Assembly (NCBI GenBank): GCA_025642065.1
Contig: JAODUP010001306.1
Location: 1-64,000, forward strand
Direction: 5' to 3'
Length of the DNA: 64,000 nucleotides
Source of the DNA: Paralvinella palmiformis
Lineage: Eukaryota; Annelida; Polychaeta; Terebellida; Alvinellidae
Shown here: in pieces, positions 48,721 to 62,285 of the stretch
Numbering within the stretch: position 1 is the first letter of the stretch
How the letters are laid out: each line of letters opens with the position of its first letter
Translations under genes and position numbers: made by a program
Notes under the pieces: model-generated
What the model was told of the DNA's origin: nothing
Database searches by the model: none
Seen by the model: the letters and a program-made list of their open reading frames with translations, nothing else

Positions 48721-48993
48721 TCATTTGTAGCAAGCTTGTTTTTAGTTCAAGTATATCGAAAACGTTATAGACAAAGGACATGCAAAATGTATGTCTATCG
48801 GTCGTGTTCTGAGTTTCAACTTCTTTTGACATCGACAAAACATATGACATTACGTTAAACAACTAACAATAGTTACCTGGATTGTAAATCTTTAGTTTAA
48901 GCATCTCGAAAAATATATAGACCAAAGACTCTATAGTTAATATTTAAATATGTACAGATGATAAACCATTTGTTTTTAATAAGTATGCAAATA

Positions 48994-48996
<3 letters not shown>

Positions 48997-49078
<82 letters not shown>
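48997..49078. repeat. (AT)n microsatellite
   Basis: About 40 uninterrupted AT units. Confidence 0.98.
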
Positions 49079-49082
<4 letters not shown>

Positions 49083-49257
49083 TTGTCTATTATGATATCA
49101 GCCTTTTCGGATCCTAGTGAGTGAGTATAGATTATGTCAAATATATGTTTATCATTCATGTACTAATGTTCGCCTTCTTGACAACCACAAAATAGGACAT
49201 TACCCTAAACAAGTAAATGACTCCTGTTGGCAAGGGGGCTCTATAAAATATGTATTA

Positions 49258-49269
49258 TTCATATTATTA

Positions 49270-49319
<50 letters not shown>

Positions 49320-49375
49320 ATTATTATTATCATTATTATTGCTATTGCTGTTGTTGCTCTTGCTGTTAATAAATG
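49258..49375. repeat. (ATT)n triplet repeat
   Basis: ATT triplets with CAT, GCT and GTT variants. Confidence 0.92.
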
Positions 49376-49499
49376 TCAGATAGTGGTCATAACATTTCTA
49401 TGAACCGGACTTTTTTTTTCTGGTGTTAATTTTAATATTATGTACTCTTATTAAAAGATAATATGAACAATAAGCTTACTGTTATTAATTATTTATAGA

Positions 49500-49505
49500 T
49501 ATCAT

Positions 49506-49538
<33 letters not shown>

Positions 49539-49757
49539 AACAACTACTACTACAACAACTACTACTACTACTACTACTAACAATAATAATAATAATAATA
49601 ATTATACTACTACTACTACTACTACTACTACTGCTGCTGCTACTGCTGCTGCTATTACTACTATTACTACTACTACTGCTGCCACTGCTACTACTACTAC
49701 CATAACAACAGCAATAAAAACAACAACAACAACTACTACTACTACTACTACTACTAC

Positions 49758-49802
<45 letters not shown>

Positions 49803-49825
49803 GTAATAATAATAATAATAATGTA
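49500..49825. repeat. Mixed (TAC)n/(TAA)n/(TGC)n triplet field
   Basis: Strict three-base periodicity over more than 300 bases, with TAC, CAA, TGC and TAA blocks. Frames of poly-Y, V or A are artefacts. Confidence 0.95.
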
Positions 49826-49859
49826 TACTTGACAAAACGCGGTTATTAGGAGGAGACAT

Positions 49860-50965
49860 TCAATACTATTACATGTTAATACTATCCACGAACTGGAAAC
49901 ACGTAAGTCTCATTCTTATTGCAACCAATCTACAATTTTATATTGGTCTTCCATTAGCTTTCTGACTGGAATCTGACGCGGTTATGTAATTCAAAATTTA
50001 CTGCTGGATGAGTTGGAACATCCTATAACACAGGTACTACTGGATTTAGCTCGGGGATATGATTTCCTTTCTGGTTTATACCTGTGTTTGATGGATGTTT
50101 CCTTAAAGAGCAACCCATGACCCCTATGTCCCAGTTATAACCAAAGGCAAGATTAAATAACTAAATCACACAACAAACTTCATAAATAGTAACATTTACT
50201 AATGTCATGGCAAAATTAGTTTTTCTTCAGCTAATGTCCATGCCTTTATATTTCGCATGTATTGTATCAGTTATTATGAAACACCTCTGTGGCAGTTAGA
50301 TTCGAATGATGCTAAGCATGTTAATGTTACATACATAGATTGTATCAAGAAGATATGAAATATCCCGGTTAGAACACATTACAGTCTATTAAATCATTTA
50401 TGTGAAGGATATGGTATTAATCGCGAACTGGTGTCTAGTTTTCTGTCATTTTACCAATCGTTATCAAAAAGTAAAAATATTTGTACCTATCTGTGTTATT
50501 TGTATGTAAGACACCCCTAACCCCTGTATCGATTAATAGGATACCTTTGCTGTCCATACTAAATGAAGATGAACATGATGAACATTCAGTGGTGAATAAG
50601 TAGTACTTAAGAAGTGTATATGACAATAAGGAGAAGTGAGTAGCTAATGATGTTTTGTATTTTGTTTGTTAAGGGATGAAATATTAACTACGCACTTAAG
50701 CCGTAGCGATATATGTCACTTAATTGATGTAATATGCACCGAATGATTCTTTGGCTGTTCCGAGTATTTATGTTTAATTTGTAATTATTAAATCAATTAA
50801 TCAAAACATAAAATTATATTATAACGTAACGCAAATCGTATTACAAATGGAAAACTGGCTCTTTTAAACATCTTTGTATGTTTATGTGGTTATGAATAAT
50901 GTGAGTAAACTAATTCTCCAATTTCAGTAAAATCTATCTAAAGAAAGAGGGTTATTAATTTCGTC
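49860..50965. other. Intergenic, no supported gene
   Basis: No motif or repeat recognised. Confidence 0.5.
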
Positions 50966-50992
50966 TACACACACACACACACACCCACGCCG

Positions 50993-51054
<62 letters not shown>

Positions 51055-51062
51055 GTGGGGTG

Positions 51063-51131
<69 letters not shown>
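50966..51131. repeat. (CA)n(TA)n(TG)n self-complementary microsatellite
   Basis: CA repeats pass into about 11 TA units and then TG repeats, forming a long near-palindrome centred near 51025. TG repeats continue to 51131. Confidence 0.97.
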
Positions 51132-51134
<3 letters not shown>

Positions 51135-51139
51135 CCAGT

Positions 51140-52600
51140 CGAATTCAAGGTTATAGATTTTCGCTCTCATAGGCCTAATGGCAATTAGTGTATCTGGTAA
51201 TTTTTCATAATCGTTACTTCAGGACTTGCATATTGGACCAAGTGGGTGCTTAGGCAATTATGATAAACATTGTCAGAATTGCTGTGATTTGACATGTCTC
51301 TGTTTCTCCCAGACACATAGCCTGTAAGTGAGTGGTGAAACATTATATAAGTACTATTATCATAACACATCGTCGTTCTGTATTCTTAACCCTGGTTAAT
51401 AGTTGAGAGTTTGATTTCGTGAGGCTGTGTCATTTGCATTATTGCAAGATTACTAAGGTACTGATTAAAATTTGTATTTGAACTATTAAACATGTCCAAA
51501 TTTACAGTGAATTGCCATCATTTCTAAAAGACTAAGATATAGTAATTCTACAGTAAAAGGGCAGTGTATATTTATTTCACGATATAACAAATACTATTTT
51601 AAATATCACTAATTAGCTTAAACGCATCTATTAACAACTTTTTACTGAACTCATTGGTATCAAAATTTGGTCAAAGTAAAAGGTTCACCACGGACTATTT
51701 AAAATAATATATAACCTGATCAGAAAAGCCCATAATGACAAACATTGTTTGTTTACATTTCCATAGACTTAAAGAATTCGATTTAATTTCCAATATGAAA
51801 TTGTAGTCTAATTGATATAACATGTTGAAATATTGTGATTCTTGACAACTAACCATATGTGTCAACTATCATACCTATCACAACGTTATTGACACTGCCC
51901 AAGCCACCACTTGGTAAGCATTGCTGTCAGTTATTCATATCATTTTAAGAAGATAAGCAATGTCAAATACTCTCTGAAACTAGAAGGAAAATATCGTAAT
52001 TTTGAAGCGAACCAATCACAAAAAATATCCCAAAATAACATTGATAACAAAATAGAATATATAACCCGTTGTTGCAATGATGTTCACATGAAGAAAATAT
52101 ATATTCATTTAATGTTTAGTGTGATATAAAAGTAATATAGATGTTTAGCAAAACAATGAAACCAAATCTTCGAGCAAGGCTTGAGACACCTGACACGGAA
52201 ATGGGATAAGGTAATTTTCTGCATCTGGTACATTGATATAATCAAGCTGGATGCAAATAAATCTAAAAACCGTCAGCTAGGAAGCATGTATTCAAACTGC
52301 ACATAAACGTGCATATAGCAGAGGTAGAAACATCAGAAATATCAATAGTTTAGTATATTGGATGAAAATATCCTAATACTGTTCATATCTTTCATCTACA
52401 GATACACGTTTTTCACTGTATTGTACTCTTAACTTCAGATTCACAAAATTAGCACACTACTAAATAAGCATAATAATTAACGTTTTACTAGTGTATTTAT
52501 TGAAGGTATGGCAAATATTATTCATTTGTTTTCCTTCTGAACCTTAGGAGTGTCAAATTTACCATATCATGACATAATGCTCTATCCCCAGGTTATGTAC
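51140..52600. other. Intergenic, no supported gene
   Basis: No motif or repeat recognised. Confidence 0.5.
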
Positions 52601-52605
52601 ATTAC

Positions 52606-52720
52606 CTGATGATGATGATGATTGGTGTTTTACGGCCACGTTTGTGCATATGGTAAGTTAAATGGGCCGAGAGTCCTCCAATGCTAATGAAGCGAAGTCA
52701 CAGTTGAAACCAGTCAATCC
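52606..52720 (-). mobile_element. tRNA-derived SINE, family A, 3' half
   Basis: On the minus strand it reads CTGTGACTTCGCTTCATTAG, then CTCGGCCCATTTAAC, and ends GGCCGTAAAACACCAATC followed by ATCATCATC. The head is missing. Confidence 0.8.
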
Positions 52721-52904
52721 TTGAATATCGAGTGGCAAGTCTAGCTTCAGTCATGCCCTGTGGTTCATTACACACATCAACACTTACTGTCGTCTGTAGG
52801 GGCAAATGTTCACTACTCATATCATGTGAATACTTTTGTTGTATATGGACTGTTTTTGTGAACACTTTTCAGAGTTATGGCCTTTGTCTCGGCTCTTAGC
52901 AGTG

Positions 52905-54060
52905 TCACTAAAGGGTCGGATAATAATACCCTGTGGCCATGTTGGATTGCGATAAATAGCCTGTCCCATGACTTGTGGAATAGTGACCATAAAGGATCCT
53001 CTTACTATCTACTCCGATACCCGAAAGCTCAGCAAATAAGTCCTCAACTGTAACACTGCTAGCTACAAAACCAATATAGATATGTACTGTTTGGGCCATG
53101 TTCTGAGACTTTACAGATTTGATACGCGAATCTAATTGCTTACCGTTTTAAACGTTGTATCATCAGATGTTATACGGGACCTCCTGTTTTATGATATGAC
53201 CAATGGTGTGGATGCTTAATCTTTACACTCTTTTGTCGTAGGAAGTGCACTTGTTATTTTACTTTGAAACACCATGCCGTTCTCAAAGGCATCATGGGTT
53301 ATTGATTCCCCACAACTTGTGTCATCACTGGCATACTGTACTTCAGAAGAAGAAACATTATCTGGTGCTCATTCAGAATAATGTTTGGTGGAGGCTAATG
53401 CACATGCACATGTATAACGTCTTGTAGAATTTAGCTCTCATAGTTTCCTCTCCGCATTATCCATCCTTTGTACAATCTGAGCCATTGTATCCAATAGTTC
53501 TACATATAGAACGTCTGAGATACTAGATTTGTTACAATACTTGGTGTGTCCTGCATTTGCTGCAATAATATGTTGTCAAGTTCTTTGCTTATATCTTGGT
53601 TTACAATTCAGAGACAAGACTAATAATTTCAACTTTCTGAAGTTCTGTTTATGACACGGCAATGTCAGTGTTAATGGAATAATCCTGTCACTCTTTCACA
53701 TATCTTCTTATGAGCAGAAGATTGGATATCCATGGAGACTTGGTTGATAATATTTTTAATGTCCATAACAGAGTAGCGAAATAATAAATACGTCAGTATA
53801 ATATTTGTCACTTATGGTGGAAAGCTCTGTCAGATAGTTCACACTGTGGTCAACTTCTGCTTTAGTAGCCACATATCTGTCATTTGTTTTATCACTAGTA
53901 CGATTTGTGTGGGTTTTTTTGTTCTTTAAACTAATGAGATTGATACTGGTTTGGGCAGTGTGAACCAAACTATCACCTGGACTTGGGAAGGAGTGTGTTC
54001 CCATGAGAAATGCCACTCATTCCTCCAATATCCAATGCCTCAACCGTGGTGTTGTCTTGG
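52905..54060 (-). pseudogene. Decayed coding region, possibly a retroelement ORF1
   Basis: Three coding-like minus-strand pieces follow each other in different frames. The first (53756-54016) is MAFLMGTHSFPSPGDSLVHT, running on to AEVDHSVNYLTELSTISDKY. The second (about 53430-53520) is VLYVELLDTMAQIVQRMDNA followed by ERKL, which looks like a coiled coil. The third (52908-53099) is MAQTVHIYIGFVASSVTVED, then LFAELSGIGV, where IYIGFV resembles the RNP2 strand of an RRM. Coiled coil followed by RRM is the layout of several LINE ORF1 proteins, but the match is by eye and no clade is claimed. A host gene relic is possible. Confidence 0.3.
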
Positions 54061-54429
54061 CAGTCAAGCAACAACAAACTTAGAACCGCTACTAGCATTT
54101 ATCGTCCATTAGTTATCTCATACCTATTTTGAAAGGATACTGCACTTTATCATGTCAGTTTCTGCAATTAAATTACGAAAGGAAAAGACTTATATAAGTA
54201 TTATATATATTTAGTCGGATCTTATCAACTGATTACTTTTTTAATAATTTCGATAGATGAGAATTTAGTGCTACAATCTCCGGATTATTAATTTAATATC
54301 ACATAATGTTAGTTTTAGAAGGTTATTAATAAAATAATTACAAAATACCATAATAATAGGAGTAGTAAGATAAATAAGTATTATAAGGAATTATCAAAAT
54401 AAATACCACCTTGTGTGAAGGTCACACAA

Positions 54430-54842
54430 TAATGTGCTCCTACTTCTGCTATTACTACTACTTCTACTCCTACTACAACAACTACTACTATTATTTCTAA
54501 TAAAACTACTACTACTACATCAACGACTACTACTACTAGTACTAATTATACTACTACTACGACTACTACTACTACTAATACCTACTACCACTAGTAGTAT
54601 GAATACGGCTACTACTACTTTTACTACTTCTATTATTTCTACTAAATGCTACTACTACTACTACTACTACTACCACTACCACTTCTACTACTACTACTTC
54701 TACTACTACTTCTACTACTATTAATAGTAGTACTATTAGTACTACTATTAATAGTACTACTATTATCACCTACTATCACTGGTGGTATGAATATGGCTAC
54801 TACTACTTCTACTACTACTACTACTACTACTACTACTATACT
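54430..54842. repeat. (TAC)n/(TAT)n triplet field
   Basis: TAC, TTC, CAC and TAG triplets with the motif CTACCACTAGTAGTATGAATA in two diverged versions (near 54583 and 54769), indicating a larger internal duplication. Confidence 0.93.
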
Positions 54843-56284
54843 ACCATAACAAAGAAATATAATAATATTATTAATAATAATAGAACTAAGAATAAAAATA
54901 ATAATGTTTATAATACTTTGAATAGTCGTAATTCTGTAAAAGGGATCAGATCTTCTATGAGTTAACGGTTCCCCTCTATTAGTAAATATAAACTAAGTCA
55001 GCAAAACGAAGTGATAGCACAACTTTCTAAAAAGACCTAGCCAATTGGAAACTATAACAAGTTAAATTATTTTCACGAACAATATGGCACCTAATCAGCC
55101 AAAGGTTTTCTTTTAAACGGGATAATAAAAAAGGCTTCCTGTGGTACCGTTAGGAAAACGTTATGATGAAAGTATAAAATTGGCGTTGGAACGCAGGAGT
55201 ATATTTCAAGGCATCATTGTTCTTTAGGAATGCATGCTAATTTGGTTGTTACAGCTTTCTAGTCCAATTACATAAACATTACTTGCAAATTAATTGGGAG
55301 GTTCCATGTCATAAATAATAATTATTGAGTTTATATGTGTTTTTATATAACATTCGAAACATGAAACCTGCAATCATTAACGTCTATCCATTAGGGATCA
55401 ATTAATTGCGATAATCAATAAAGAGATCCGACAAGAGGTGAGCAATATGCATGTCATAATTGAAAGCAGATAAACATCAACTTGCATAAGAGTCGATACA
55501 GTTACCACTATGACAGTAGGATGTGTGGCCAAGGAGCGCACAGGGTCAAACACTAGGTTAGAGGTCACAACGGTAGTGTCAATATCACTGAACATGAAAA
55601 TAATTCCATTGAGACTGAAAATAATAAGTAAATAGTTCGCTCTGAGAACAGCTAGATAGAACGTGATAGAGGTTACAAGACACATTAAACATCCCCAAAT
55701 AGTTTTATTGGTCGTATTAATATTAATATCATATGAAATAAATTTCACTATGTGTTCAATATATTATAGAATGATGTCCTGTATCTATTGTAGAAACAAA
55801 AAGAATTAATTTAGAAATAAAGGAATTAAGATTAATATAAATTAGTTCACTATACAGAGGGGAAAATTAATGTTTATTATTCGAAATGATATTCCTCATT
55901 TTAGGCAACCAGAATATGAATTATTTATCTACATCTTTCAATGTTACATGGCTTTTAGAGATTTCCATAACATGGTGATTTCCGTTAAGAAACAAACAAA
56001 CCAAATGCGAAAAACAAGGAAAATGTATTAGCGAAGTGACAAGAATTTCAATAATTAACTCTTTTAACTTGAAAATACTCCATCTTGTGTTTTGTAGTTT
56101 ATTTGATGATGCTGATGATCAACAATGGATGTTCTTCGAAATTATCTCCAACTAACTCACATACCATGGACCAGTTATTTATCAATTAATTTTAAAAAAT
56201 CGGATCCTTTATATGAGTTGCAAACATACGAAATATAAGAATTAAATAACTATTTTATGAAACACGTATTTTAGAATGAGGACC
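54843..56284. other. Intergenic, no supported gene
   Basis: A hydrophobic minus-strand frame at 55398-55748 is not recognised. Confidence 0.5.
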
Positions 56285-56720
56285 ATATCAAGTTAGAATG
56301 TTTAAAAACAGCGAAACAAAGTTGCGCAAGAGGTCAGCTTAACAATATTTTGAGAATGGGTGTAAATATTATTCGGATGGCAAAAACTGTAAATCAATTT
56401 AGGAAAGAAAGGGTTATTTCTTCTAAAACAATATCCTTCCATGACAACAATTCTATTATATCTGACCCGAACCATGTTTGTAATATATTCAATGCACGCT
56501 TCAGTACCATAGCTGATGATTTCGGCAAGCCTGAGGGTATGATATTAGAAAATACGATACCGTCTCACATTGTACGCCATAATGAACATTTAATTACAAT
56601 AGAAATATAAACAAAACATTATTCTGGTGTGCGATCTTGTAGCTGCGCTCCAGTAGATGAAAATCAAATTGAAAAAACAACTTACTCCAATCAACTGAAA
56701 AATATCAACTGGCTATAACC
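56285..56720 (+). mobile_element. LINE fragment, pre-RT region
   Basis: The frame 56350-56610 reads ISSKTISFHDNNSIISDPNH, then VCNIFNARFSTIADDFGKPE. The pattern 'unexpressed/expressed sign, ISDP, V-x-N-x-FN-x-x-F-x-x-IAD' is the segment just before the RT core in CR1/L2-type LINEs. It is followed by HNEHLITIEI and SCAPVDENQIEK, matching the usual next block. Beyond that, no RT is seen. Confidence 0.6.
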
Positions 56721-57364
56721 AAATACCTCAGTGAGTGATTAAACTATGTGGTACCAAAGAATAAGTTAATATCATGAAAATATTGCAAGATATAGAACAG
56801 GGCATGGTTGTCAAAATTTATTAGTAAATCTCCTTGAAAGAAAGTTGTTGAAAGTTCTAGTAAATTTAAAGCTGAAAATGCCATCCACTGGTTTAATAGT
56901 AACGTGATGTAAGCTAAATCGAAACAAGTTTAGTTTTTGTATACATTACGAAACGTATATTTTTTTCCGAAGCCTATGTATTCACTAAAATAGAAATTCA
57001 ACAGCAAAAGTATTATACCAAAGTGTATACAATTAAACTATTCTTTAGTCCTACTATTTTATGGTAGGAACACAAAAATAAAACAAAAATAAAACAAAAT
57101 AGAACGATTAAAATCATTATCTGGCATCAAACCTTCCTTTTTACAGCACTTGGAATTGCTTGTAACAGAAGCTTAGAAATAAAATATTTATAATTCTGTT
57201 TTTATGACTACGATTTATTTTTAAAAAAACGTATTCAACATGATTTTAGAGATAATTTAAAATTAAAGTGACCACAATTTAACAATGTAACTCGCAGCCG
57301 AAAGGTCATTTAGCTATCATAGTGCTCATGTGTGGATTGATATTACAACTGAAATTAAAGTAGC

Positions 57365-57486
57365 AGCAACTATTAAAATGGGGAATAAACTATCAAGTCA
57401 ATGTAAAACATGTAATGTTTTATTTAGCAACTATTAAAATGGGGAATAAACTATCAAGTCAATGTAAAACATGTAATGTTTTATTT
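57365..57486. repeat. Perfect 61-bp tandem duplication
   Basis: Two identical 61-base units starting AGCAACTATTAAAATGGGGA occupy 57365-57425 and 57426-57486. Confidence 0.97.
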
Positions 57487-57821
57487 TTTTAAATGTAACA
57501 TTTTGTACCATTAGAAAATATGTTAATGGATATGATCATAAGTCCACTTTTATAACATAGTATGTAATTTCTTTAACTTTTAAAGAATCAATTTACGCTT
57601 TCCCGCTTTGTATTGTATTTAACATTTAAAAAGAAGTGATATTCTTAAGTAAATGTGTTAATAGGTAAGCAGGTTTTAGTCCTGGAAAATATCACAGAAA
57701 TTGTTTGGGGCAGTGGAAAGGTAGTGTTAATGCACAATTTTACATAATGATATTTGTCACCGTGTGAAACGTAATGATTTGCATTTGTCATTATGACCGT
57801 TTTAAAATTACTCTGTATTAA

Positions 57822-57905
57822 CCAGTTGGTTCGGTAGCTCAGGTGGCAGATCGTTAGTCTATTTATCCAAAGGTCGGTTCCACGCGTCCCAGTCAGGGTA
57901 AGTTT
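57822..57905 (+). mobile_element. tRNA-like segment (SINE head or tRNA relic)
   Basis: GGTTCGGTAGCTCAGGTGGC carries an A-box (TAGCTCAGGTGG), and AAGGTCGGTTCCACGCG resembles a B box with one change (GGTTCCA for GGTTCGA). TCAGGGTAAGT follows. The acceptor stem does not close, so a functional tRNA gene is unlikely. Confidence 0.45.
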
Positions 57906-57909
57906 GTGT

Positions 57910-60900
57910 GTTTTTAACTTTTGTCACCGGAAGGTCTTTGGAGAAAGTCATGGTCAGAAAATGTTACTTGTCAACGCTAAATCATTGTCAAAAATGTTAA
58001 ACTATTTTTAACGAAATTAACGATATATTTGAGGTCACAGAGTAAGTATTTTAGTTAACTGTTGTTCATTAATGTTTATAGAATCTATTTGAAGTATCTA
58101 TGTGCGTCAGGCTAATATAATTCCCTACATATTCCTGTTTGAATTGTACCCGCCAACTTTGTCGATTTGTTAAGCTCTGTGTCAACATCAATTTGACACA
58201 TGTTGTTTTCGTCGGTATAACACGTATATTGTGGTATTCAAGGCGTTGTCGACTGTACATGGGGTGGTCTTGTCGGGCCTGTCTGTGCGTGCGGTGTCGG
58301 CGGTCGTGTTTTGGTTGTATTATGAGTAATATGTTTGTTAATTAGGTAATTATGTACATGCAAGTAAACGCTGGTCTATTTCTATTTCCTTATAGTTCTG
58401 GACCAGCAGCGAGTTGATATCGAAGTAGATAATCTTCAACGTTAATGTATTAACGCCTAACGTCGCGAATGTGTGAAAGCGATGTCAATAAACTCTGTGT
58501 CTACCAAACTCTGAGAACTGTTATAGAGTGAAACAAAAGTGAACGTTAATCCCTGTAAATGAAATCTTATGTGAAATAACGGGGTTGTGATTACAGGTTG
58601 CCTGAATTGCAATGCATCGTATTTGGTGGTAAGCAAGTATTTGCTTTCCACGGTGTTTGGCCGTTATAATATGGATGGAATTTAGCAAAGATAATTATCT
58701 GAGGATCAGTTGGCCTCTTCTTCTTCTTATACTTGGATCTGTTAAGTTTGTGTAACTGGACCATGTTCGTCCTTCCATTATTTCCATTTATCCATCACTA
58801 TTGGATGGACTAAATATCACATCGGTTGATTTACCGTGCTAATGTCCTTATTTAGGTAAGTCTGGTGTTATATCAGTGAACCATAACGGGTTGATTCATT
58901 TGTTTGTACTTTAGTATATTAGTATGTCGGAAGGAACTTGGTTAGGATAGTTTTGCATACAGTATAGAAATACACTTTCATCAACTGCGATTGCCACTGA
59001 GGTGTTTGATATGTTCTATACATGGGTCTATTCTTGGCGTGTTGAATCCAACTCTGGTACGTAGAATTTGGTAGCATTGTCTAATAGATCAAAGTCAGCA
59101 ATTGAGATGGATAGTTTTAGATTGTTATATAGTATAAAATACGACCCGCCGTCGAATTCTACATGTGATTATCCGTTGTCGTCTACGGTAGTATTTAGAG
59201 TATTAGGTTTAGCGCGAAGGCAAATTGATGGAAGATGTATTTGAAGGTAACATATTTAGTTTAAACATATTTCTTACTTGGTCAAGGAGCTCTCTTCGAT
59301 GGTTCCGACTTCCATCCAGAAGTAGATGTGAAATCTAGAGAATATTTATGTTTCTTGGAAGGTGCAGTGTGTGTCAGTAAATCAGCTACCCATCTGAAAT
59401 CAGATGGGTAGTTCTATCAATAATTCCATTTGCCCTGAATACAGTTCTAATAAATAAGTCTTCGGTTCTGTGTCCTTTTTAAATTATATACTCCCGGAAG
59501 AAATGTTTCGTCTACTTCCTTAGTAGATAGTTTTGGATTGTTACAGTCAAGATTGTGTTGTTTACATAGAGGGTGGAGTTTGTTGATGGGCGGTTTTGCA
59601 TTTTGATATCACTTCCTGGTGCACTGCAATTAGTTCAGTGTAAATGAGGCATACTTACTATATTTGTGTGTCAGATTCTTCAGATCAATGTTCAGACGAA
59701 TCGAGGTTTAGGTATCTGTGTATCCGGTTGTGTGTCCGATTATTTCGGATATGACTGGTCTTTATTAGCTCACTGTGTGATGTACAGGATCTCTTTATTT
59801 GCTGTAGCTTGGTTGATTTAGATTATCTGTAAATTGGTCTCTGATTTATAACTGTCTTTGTTGATCTGTGACCTGTAATGGCTAAAAACGTGGTAATAAG
59901 TTTTTGTTAACTCTTTGGAATTGTCAAAAGTAACCCAAAGTTGTTTGTTTGCATATTGTCTATTGTCATCGTATTGTTTTGATGGTAGTTCATATGTCGT
60001 TGTATTTAGTTTGATTGTTTGGATGATGGTTGTTACATGTGTTGATGAGTTATAAGATATCAGCAAAGAAGCGTACTGTATCGTCTCAGAGATCTATACA
60101 TCGTGTTTAGAGTTAGTACTCGCCCTACGTCTTAATGTAATGTTTTCAACTTCTCGCTGCTTCACTTCACCTATTTCTGTTGCAATAATTTGATTTGTCA
60201 AAAAACATTATTTTCTGCCATAACTCAGTCCTTATGGCTGTCTTTTCATAATATTCTGTCCAAACTTTCCTGTGATTAGTCATCATCAGAAGTCTCGGGT
60301 GTGGCCTATTGCACTTAATAAGATATTTCCATGGTTGGTTTTAATGGAGCTCCATTTAACCACATATATAACTGCCTTGTCAATGGTTGTCTTCTGCTAG
60401 AGTTTTTTTCGATACCTTCTGGTATATTCTTTGCCTTCAGGTCTTCTTTTAAGAGCAATTTCGCTATCTGTTTTTCGTGCACTCTAAAGTTGTAAAGTTT
60501 TCAACTTATCACTTCTTCAATTCATTTATTTATCCTGCAATAAATTCCAGGCAAAACAATTTAACAATTTCTACCTTATTAATCATCACATGGTTTTCCT
60601 TTCATAGTTATTATCAAGTGTTGTATGTCATCTTTCCCCTTTTACAGTTGCTACCCTAGTTTTGTTGTACAGTGGTCTCTCACTAATTATATATTACTTA
60701 AATTAGTCTTGTCTTGCTCTTCTTTTACAATATTTATCGGATTTTATCTATGCTGGACGTTTGGTATTAACTTGATATCTAGGTCTGTGACTTCTTCATA
60801 TTATGTTCACATGTTATATCAATAAAATATGGGTACTAAATTAGTAATCGTGTTATGTATTTAAGTCAATTTAAGAGTAATTAATATACACAGTAGAAAT

Positions 60901-60982
60901 GATATGATCCAAACTAGCTAATAGGTATTTTATATTTGTTTGCAAAGAAAGTTGTATTATTGTATTTACAGTGTTCACATTT

Positions 60983-60985
<3 letters not shown>
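57910..60985. other. Intergenic, no supported gene
   Basis: T-rich sequence with no recognised coding motif. It contains a perfect 26-base hairpin at 59386-59411. Confidence 0.5.
59386..59411. other. Perfect 12-bp inverted repeat with 2-base loop
   Basis: CTACCCATCTGA-AA-TCAGATGGGTAG; all 12 positions pair. Confidence 0.9.

Positions 60986-61061
<76 letters not shown>
60986..61061. repeat. (AT)n microsatellite
   Basis: About 37 AT units. Confidence 0.98.
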
Positions 61062-61063
<2 letters not shown>

Positions 61064-61811
61064 TTTAGTAGCATAGATATTATTATGAGTAGAATGTATT
61101 TTTACATATATATTAGTCTGTTTTATTATTCTGTACTCATACCTTTTATGATCAAATTAAATGTTAATTAATTGCTTATTTTTGTAGTAGTTAATGAAAG
61201 ATGGGTTGCAAATACTTTATTATATCGTGCTAGAGTACCATGCTGCCACTTGTTTGGCAATATTCAAATCAGTTACTTGTTGGAAGTTTCAAAAGGAATT
61301 GGCCACACATATGTCAAGCACCAAAAATAAATAAAGCACATTACTTTATTCACTTTATCATATTTCAAAAATAGAAATAAAATGTTGATCTTATATAGAA
61401 TTTGAAGGAACTAGTACTATGAATATTACAATATTTGATGGGATTGTGCCTGATTTTGTTACCGTTTTATTGTAAATTTCTGTAAAATGTTGTGTACATA
61501 TTCCATGAATGCATATTTTTTGGAGTGAACATCAGTCGTTTCTTTATTTAAACTAGGGTCTATCAAAAAATTACTAGAATATATTATATCTGTTCTGTGA
61601 ACTAGATATTTATTTTTCTTTTATTCTGTTTTGTTTTCTGTTTTATTTACTCTTCTCCTCTCCCGCCTCCTTTTATTGTGTCTTCCACTCTAACCATGAC
61701 CAATATATTTATAACAGCGTCTGTTATAAGATTTATACCCAGTTAAGTGTCAGAGTGATAATGTTCAGTTGGTTTGGAAAATCACAGCTATGTCTAGTCC
61801 CAGAGTGTTAT

Positions 61812-61815
<4 letters not shown>
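61062..61815. other. Intergenic, no supported gene
   Basis: No motif or repeat recognised. Confidence 0.5.
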
Positions 61816-61874
<59 letters not shown>

Positions 61875-62285
61875 TATATTTGATAAAGTGACCTTACTAG
61901 CAGGAGCCATTCAAAGGCGCTGTACACATAATATGTGATATATTAATACCCCAAATCATATATCTGTAAAAAAACCTGTAATGATTTAAAAGATGACAAT
62001 TATTTATCTGTGAAAGAAGCCTTGAATAGTTGAGTTTTAGAAGAGATTTAAGATTTTCAAGAGACGACGCATTTCTAATATTTGCCGGCAAACTATTCCA
62101 CAAAGTGGGGGCTGCAACACTAAACCCGCAATCACCATATGACTTCAGCCGAGACACTGGCACCTGCAATAGTATCTGACTGGATGATCTGAGTTTTCGG
62201 GATGACTTCTAATGGACACCAGTTCACACAGGTATTCTGGCGCCATATCATTAATAGATTTATAAGTTATTAATAAAATGTACTA
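61816..62285 (-). mobile_element. LINE 3' end with (ATT)n tail
   Basis: The minus-strand frame 61897-62169 reads VPVSRLKSYGDCGFSVAAPT, LWNSLPANIRNASSLENLKS, the conserved C-terminus of CR1/L2/Rex-type RT ORFs. The 3' UTR follows, and the element ends in about 19 ATT units (61816-61874), as expected for this LINE type. It is 5'-truncated and homologous to 27225-27665. Confidence 0.85.

Noticed and set aside
55398..55748. Hydrophobic 116-aa minus-strand ORF that might be a membrane protein
   Set aside because: No conserved motif; hydrophobic runs arise easily from AT-rich sequence; no splice or initiation signals support it.
56106..56145. Second hammerhead-like motif (CTGATGA ... CGAAA)
   Set aside because: Stem II pairs only about four bases, and stems I and III with a cleavage site are missing.
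57822..57905. Functional tRNA gene
   Set aside because: A- and B-box-like parts exist, but the acceptor stem does not pair and the B box is altered; better explained as a SINE head.
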